From positions 1 through 6,295 of the forward strand of contig JBLIOB010000258.1 of NCBI GenBank assembly GCA_047639575.1: a stretch of DNA of 6,295 bases, read 5' to 3'. Origin of the DNA: JBLIOB01 sp047639575 (GTDB lineage: Bacteria > Bacteroidota > Bacteroidia > Flavobacteriales_D > Parvicellaceae). Below the pieces are notes generated by a model. The model was not told the origin of the DNA. It did no database searches and was given only the letters and a program-made list of their open reading frames with translations. Numbering within the stretch: position 1 is the first letter of the stretch; every line of letters begins with the position of its first letter. A program made the translations under genes and the position numbers. Positions 5,162-6,295 of the stretch are shown in pieces.

Positions 5162-6240
5162 ATCAATCCTAGACATACTTTAGATCGGATAATTTTTTTA
5201 ACAGCATCTTCTACTCTCAACTTAAAGGTGGCATCTGCTTGATACTTTTTTAGAATGTCCGCAATATCCTGTGGCTCATTAACGGGCATTAGCAGAATGT
5301 CACACCCAGCTTCAACTGCCTTTAATCCACATTGAGGAATTGATCTAACTCCACCCATGTTCATAGCATCGGTTACGATTAATCCTTTGAAATTCAATTC
5401 TGTTTTCAATAAATCGGTAACGATCTTTTTAGAGCAAGTTGCTGGCATACCATTGGTACCATACTTCGGATTATTTTTTACTGCAATATGTGCCACCATA
5501 ATCGAAACTACTCCTCCGGCAATAATTGGCTTATAATTTTCTACTTCTTTCATTATTCCATCAATGAAAACTAACTTTTCATGCGTATCTCCAACTACCA
5601 ATCCATGACCTGGAAAGTGTTTTGCGGTTGTTATTACTCCCATCGATTGAGATACATTTATAAAGGCGTTACTCCATACTGAAATAGAATCTGTGTTGAA
5701 TCCAAAACTTCTATTGGTAATAGCTGAATTGGTTGTTCCTTGATCAACTACTGGGGCAAAATTATAATTGATGCCTATATAATTCAAATCCTTCGAAATT
5801 GACGCTGCTGTATTCTTCACTTCCATGCTTGACGTTAGTTTATTAGCATTGGGAACAGGACTGCAGTTCTTAATTTTATATTTAATCAATGATGGCTCAG
5901 CATCTGCACTGTACAAAAACGGCAAGCATCCTGCAGCTTTTCCTAGTGAATCAAAACGGGAAACCATGTTTTTGAATCCTTCACGATCTCCGTTGAGCAA
6001 TAAGATTCCACCTAGCTGTCGTTTCTCAATTAGACCTATTACATAGTCAGTAGGTTTACCATGCTTCCCAACTGCAGGCATAATGATCTGGCCAATTCGA
6101 TCGGCATCTGACATGCTGTTGTAGATCGAATCTACTTTATCAGTAATCGTAACATCTGTGCTATAGAAAGAAGATAGCGTGGCTTGACTAATGGCCAAAG
6201 AGGCTATACAAACGATAATAAGGGTGAAAATTATTCTCAT
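5158..6240 (-). CDS. Exported glycoside hydrolase family 3 protein (NagZ-like N-terminal domain)
   Basis: This is a single GH3 N-terminal-type TIM barrel of 360 residues. An N-terminal signal (MRIIFTLIIVCIASLAISQA, 1-20) suggests export to the periplasm or beyond, unlike the cytoplasmic NagZ of Proteobacteria. Visible features are NRSFG at 176-180, KHFPGHG at 207-213, Asp218-Thr-His220 (the Asp-His general-acid pair of NagZ-type enzymes) and GLIVTDAMNM at 286-295 with the nucleophile Asp291. Activity is probably removal of beta-linked N-acetylglucosamine from peptidoglycan or other glycans. The usual substrate loop (D-x-EGG or D-x-EWG) reads DAEPSLIKYK at 113-122, so specificity may differ. 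The ATG at 6238-6240 opens the signal peptide; a TTG at 6282 would add 14 residues before it and is rejected. No clear promoter is visible in the remaining 55 bases. Confidence 0.88.
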   Translation of the reverse strand: MRIIFTLIIVCIASLAISQATLSSFYSTDVTITDKVDSIYNSMSDADRIGQIIMPAVGKHGKPTDYVIGLIEKRQLGGILLLNGDREGFKNMVSRFDSLGKAAGCLPFLYSADAEPSLIKYKIKNCSPVPNANKLTSSMEVKNTAASISKDLNYIGINYNFAPVVDQGTTNSAITNRSFGFNTDSISVWSNAFINVSQSMGVITTAKHFPGHGLVVGDTHEKLVFIDGIMKEVENYKPIIAGGVVSIMVAHIAVKNNPKYGTNGMPATCSKKIVTDLLKTELNFKGLIVTDAMNMGGVRSIPQCGLKAVEAGCDILLMPVNEPQDIADILKKYQADATFKLRVEDAVKKIIRSKVCLGLI

Positions 6241-6295
6241 AATATAAAAGTATCTACTAAATGTATTCAAACACTTTGCCAAGAAATTGATTTTC

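Noticed and set aside
5164..5199. Possible terminator after ArsR (ATCC...GGAT followed by seven T)
   Set aside because: The stem has only four pairs with a long mismatched loop and lies inside GH3 coding sequence. The T-run alone is not enough.
5825..6046. Plus-strand 73-residue frame within the GH3 gene
   Set aside because: It is antisense to conserved GH3 sequence and its composition is typical of a shadow frame.
6241..6282. TTG start adding 14 residues to the GH3 protein
   Set aside because: It would place polar residues before an otherwise standard signal peptide. The ATG at 6238-6240 gives a normal one.

Overview
The window looks like an ordinary stretch of a Bacteroidota chromosome, most likely Flavobacteriia. 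This is an inference from several observations. The DNA is AT-rich and Shine-Dalgarno sites are weak or absent. Two clean promoters have the Bacteroidota form (TTG, 20 nt, TAnnTTTG). The protein types also fit: an OmpA-like C-terminus, a YciO-type protein with flavobacterial wording, a LAAC lipoprotein and a secreted GH3 enzyme. There are no RNA genes, insertion sequences, CRISPR arrays or phage genes, and no gap between genes exceeds about 150 bases.

Layout. Bases 1-261 hold the 3' end of an OmpA-type peptidoglycan-binding protein. A promoter at 284-314 then drives a small transaldolase (370-1026). A YciO-type TsaC/Sua5 paralogue follows directly (1027-1647), then an unrecognised 64-residue protein (1719-1913). 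A minus-strand gene for an acidic protein (1996-2406) converges on this group and ends in a strong terminator (1937-1969). Its promoter at 2426-2456 has an inverted repeat in its spacer. On the other side of that intergenic region, an uncharacterised 130-residue protein and a TfoX N-terminal-domain protein form a tightly coupled pair (2523-3241). The TfoX-domain gene overlaps tail-to-tail with a minus-strand transglutaminase-like lipoprotein (3222-4271).

The last part is an SRPBCC/AHSA1-domain gene with an overlapping ArsR-type repressor (4420-5161). It is preceded by two copies of GCAAC-N6-GTTGC that bracket a plausible promoter. The ArsR gene overlaps by 4 nt with a minus-strand GH3 glycosidase with an N-terminal signal (5158-6240).

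The genes do not form one pathway. Recurrent themes are envelope proteins (OmpA-like, transglutaminase lipoprotein, GH3) and very tight packing, with TAAATG, TAATG and 11-nt same-strand junctions and 20-nt and 4-nt convergent overlaps. I found no convincing undescribed multi-gene system. The best leads are the duplicated operator of the SRPBCC-ArsR unit, the palindrome in the acidic-protein promoter, and the uncharacterised protein coupled to the TfoX-domain gene.
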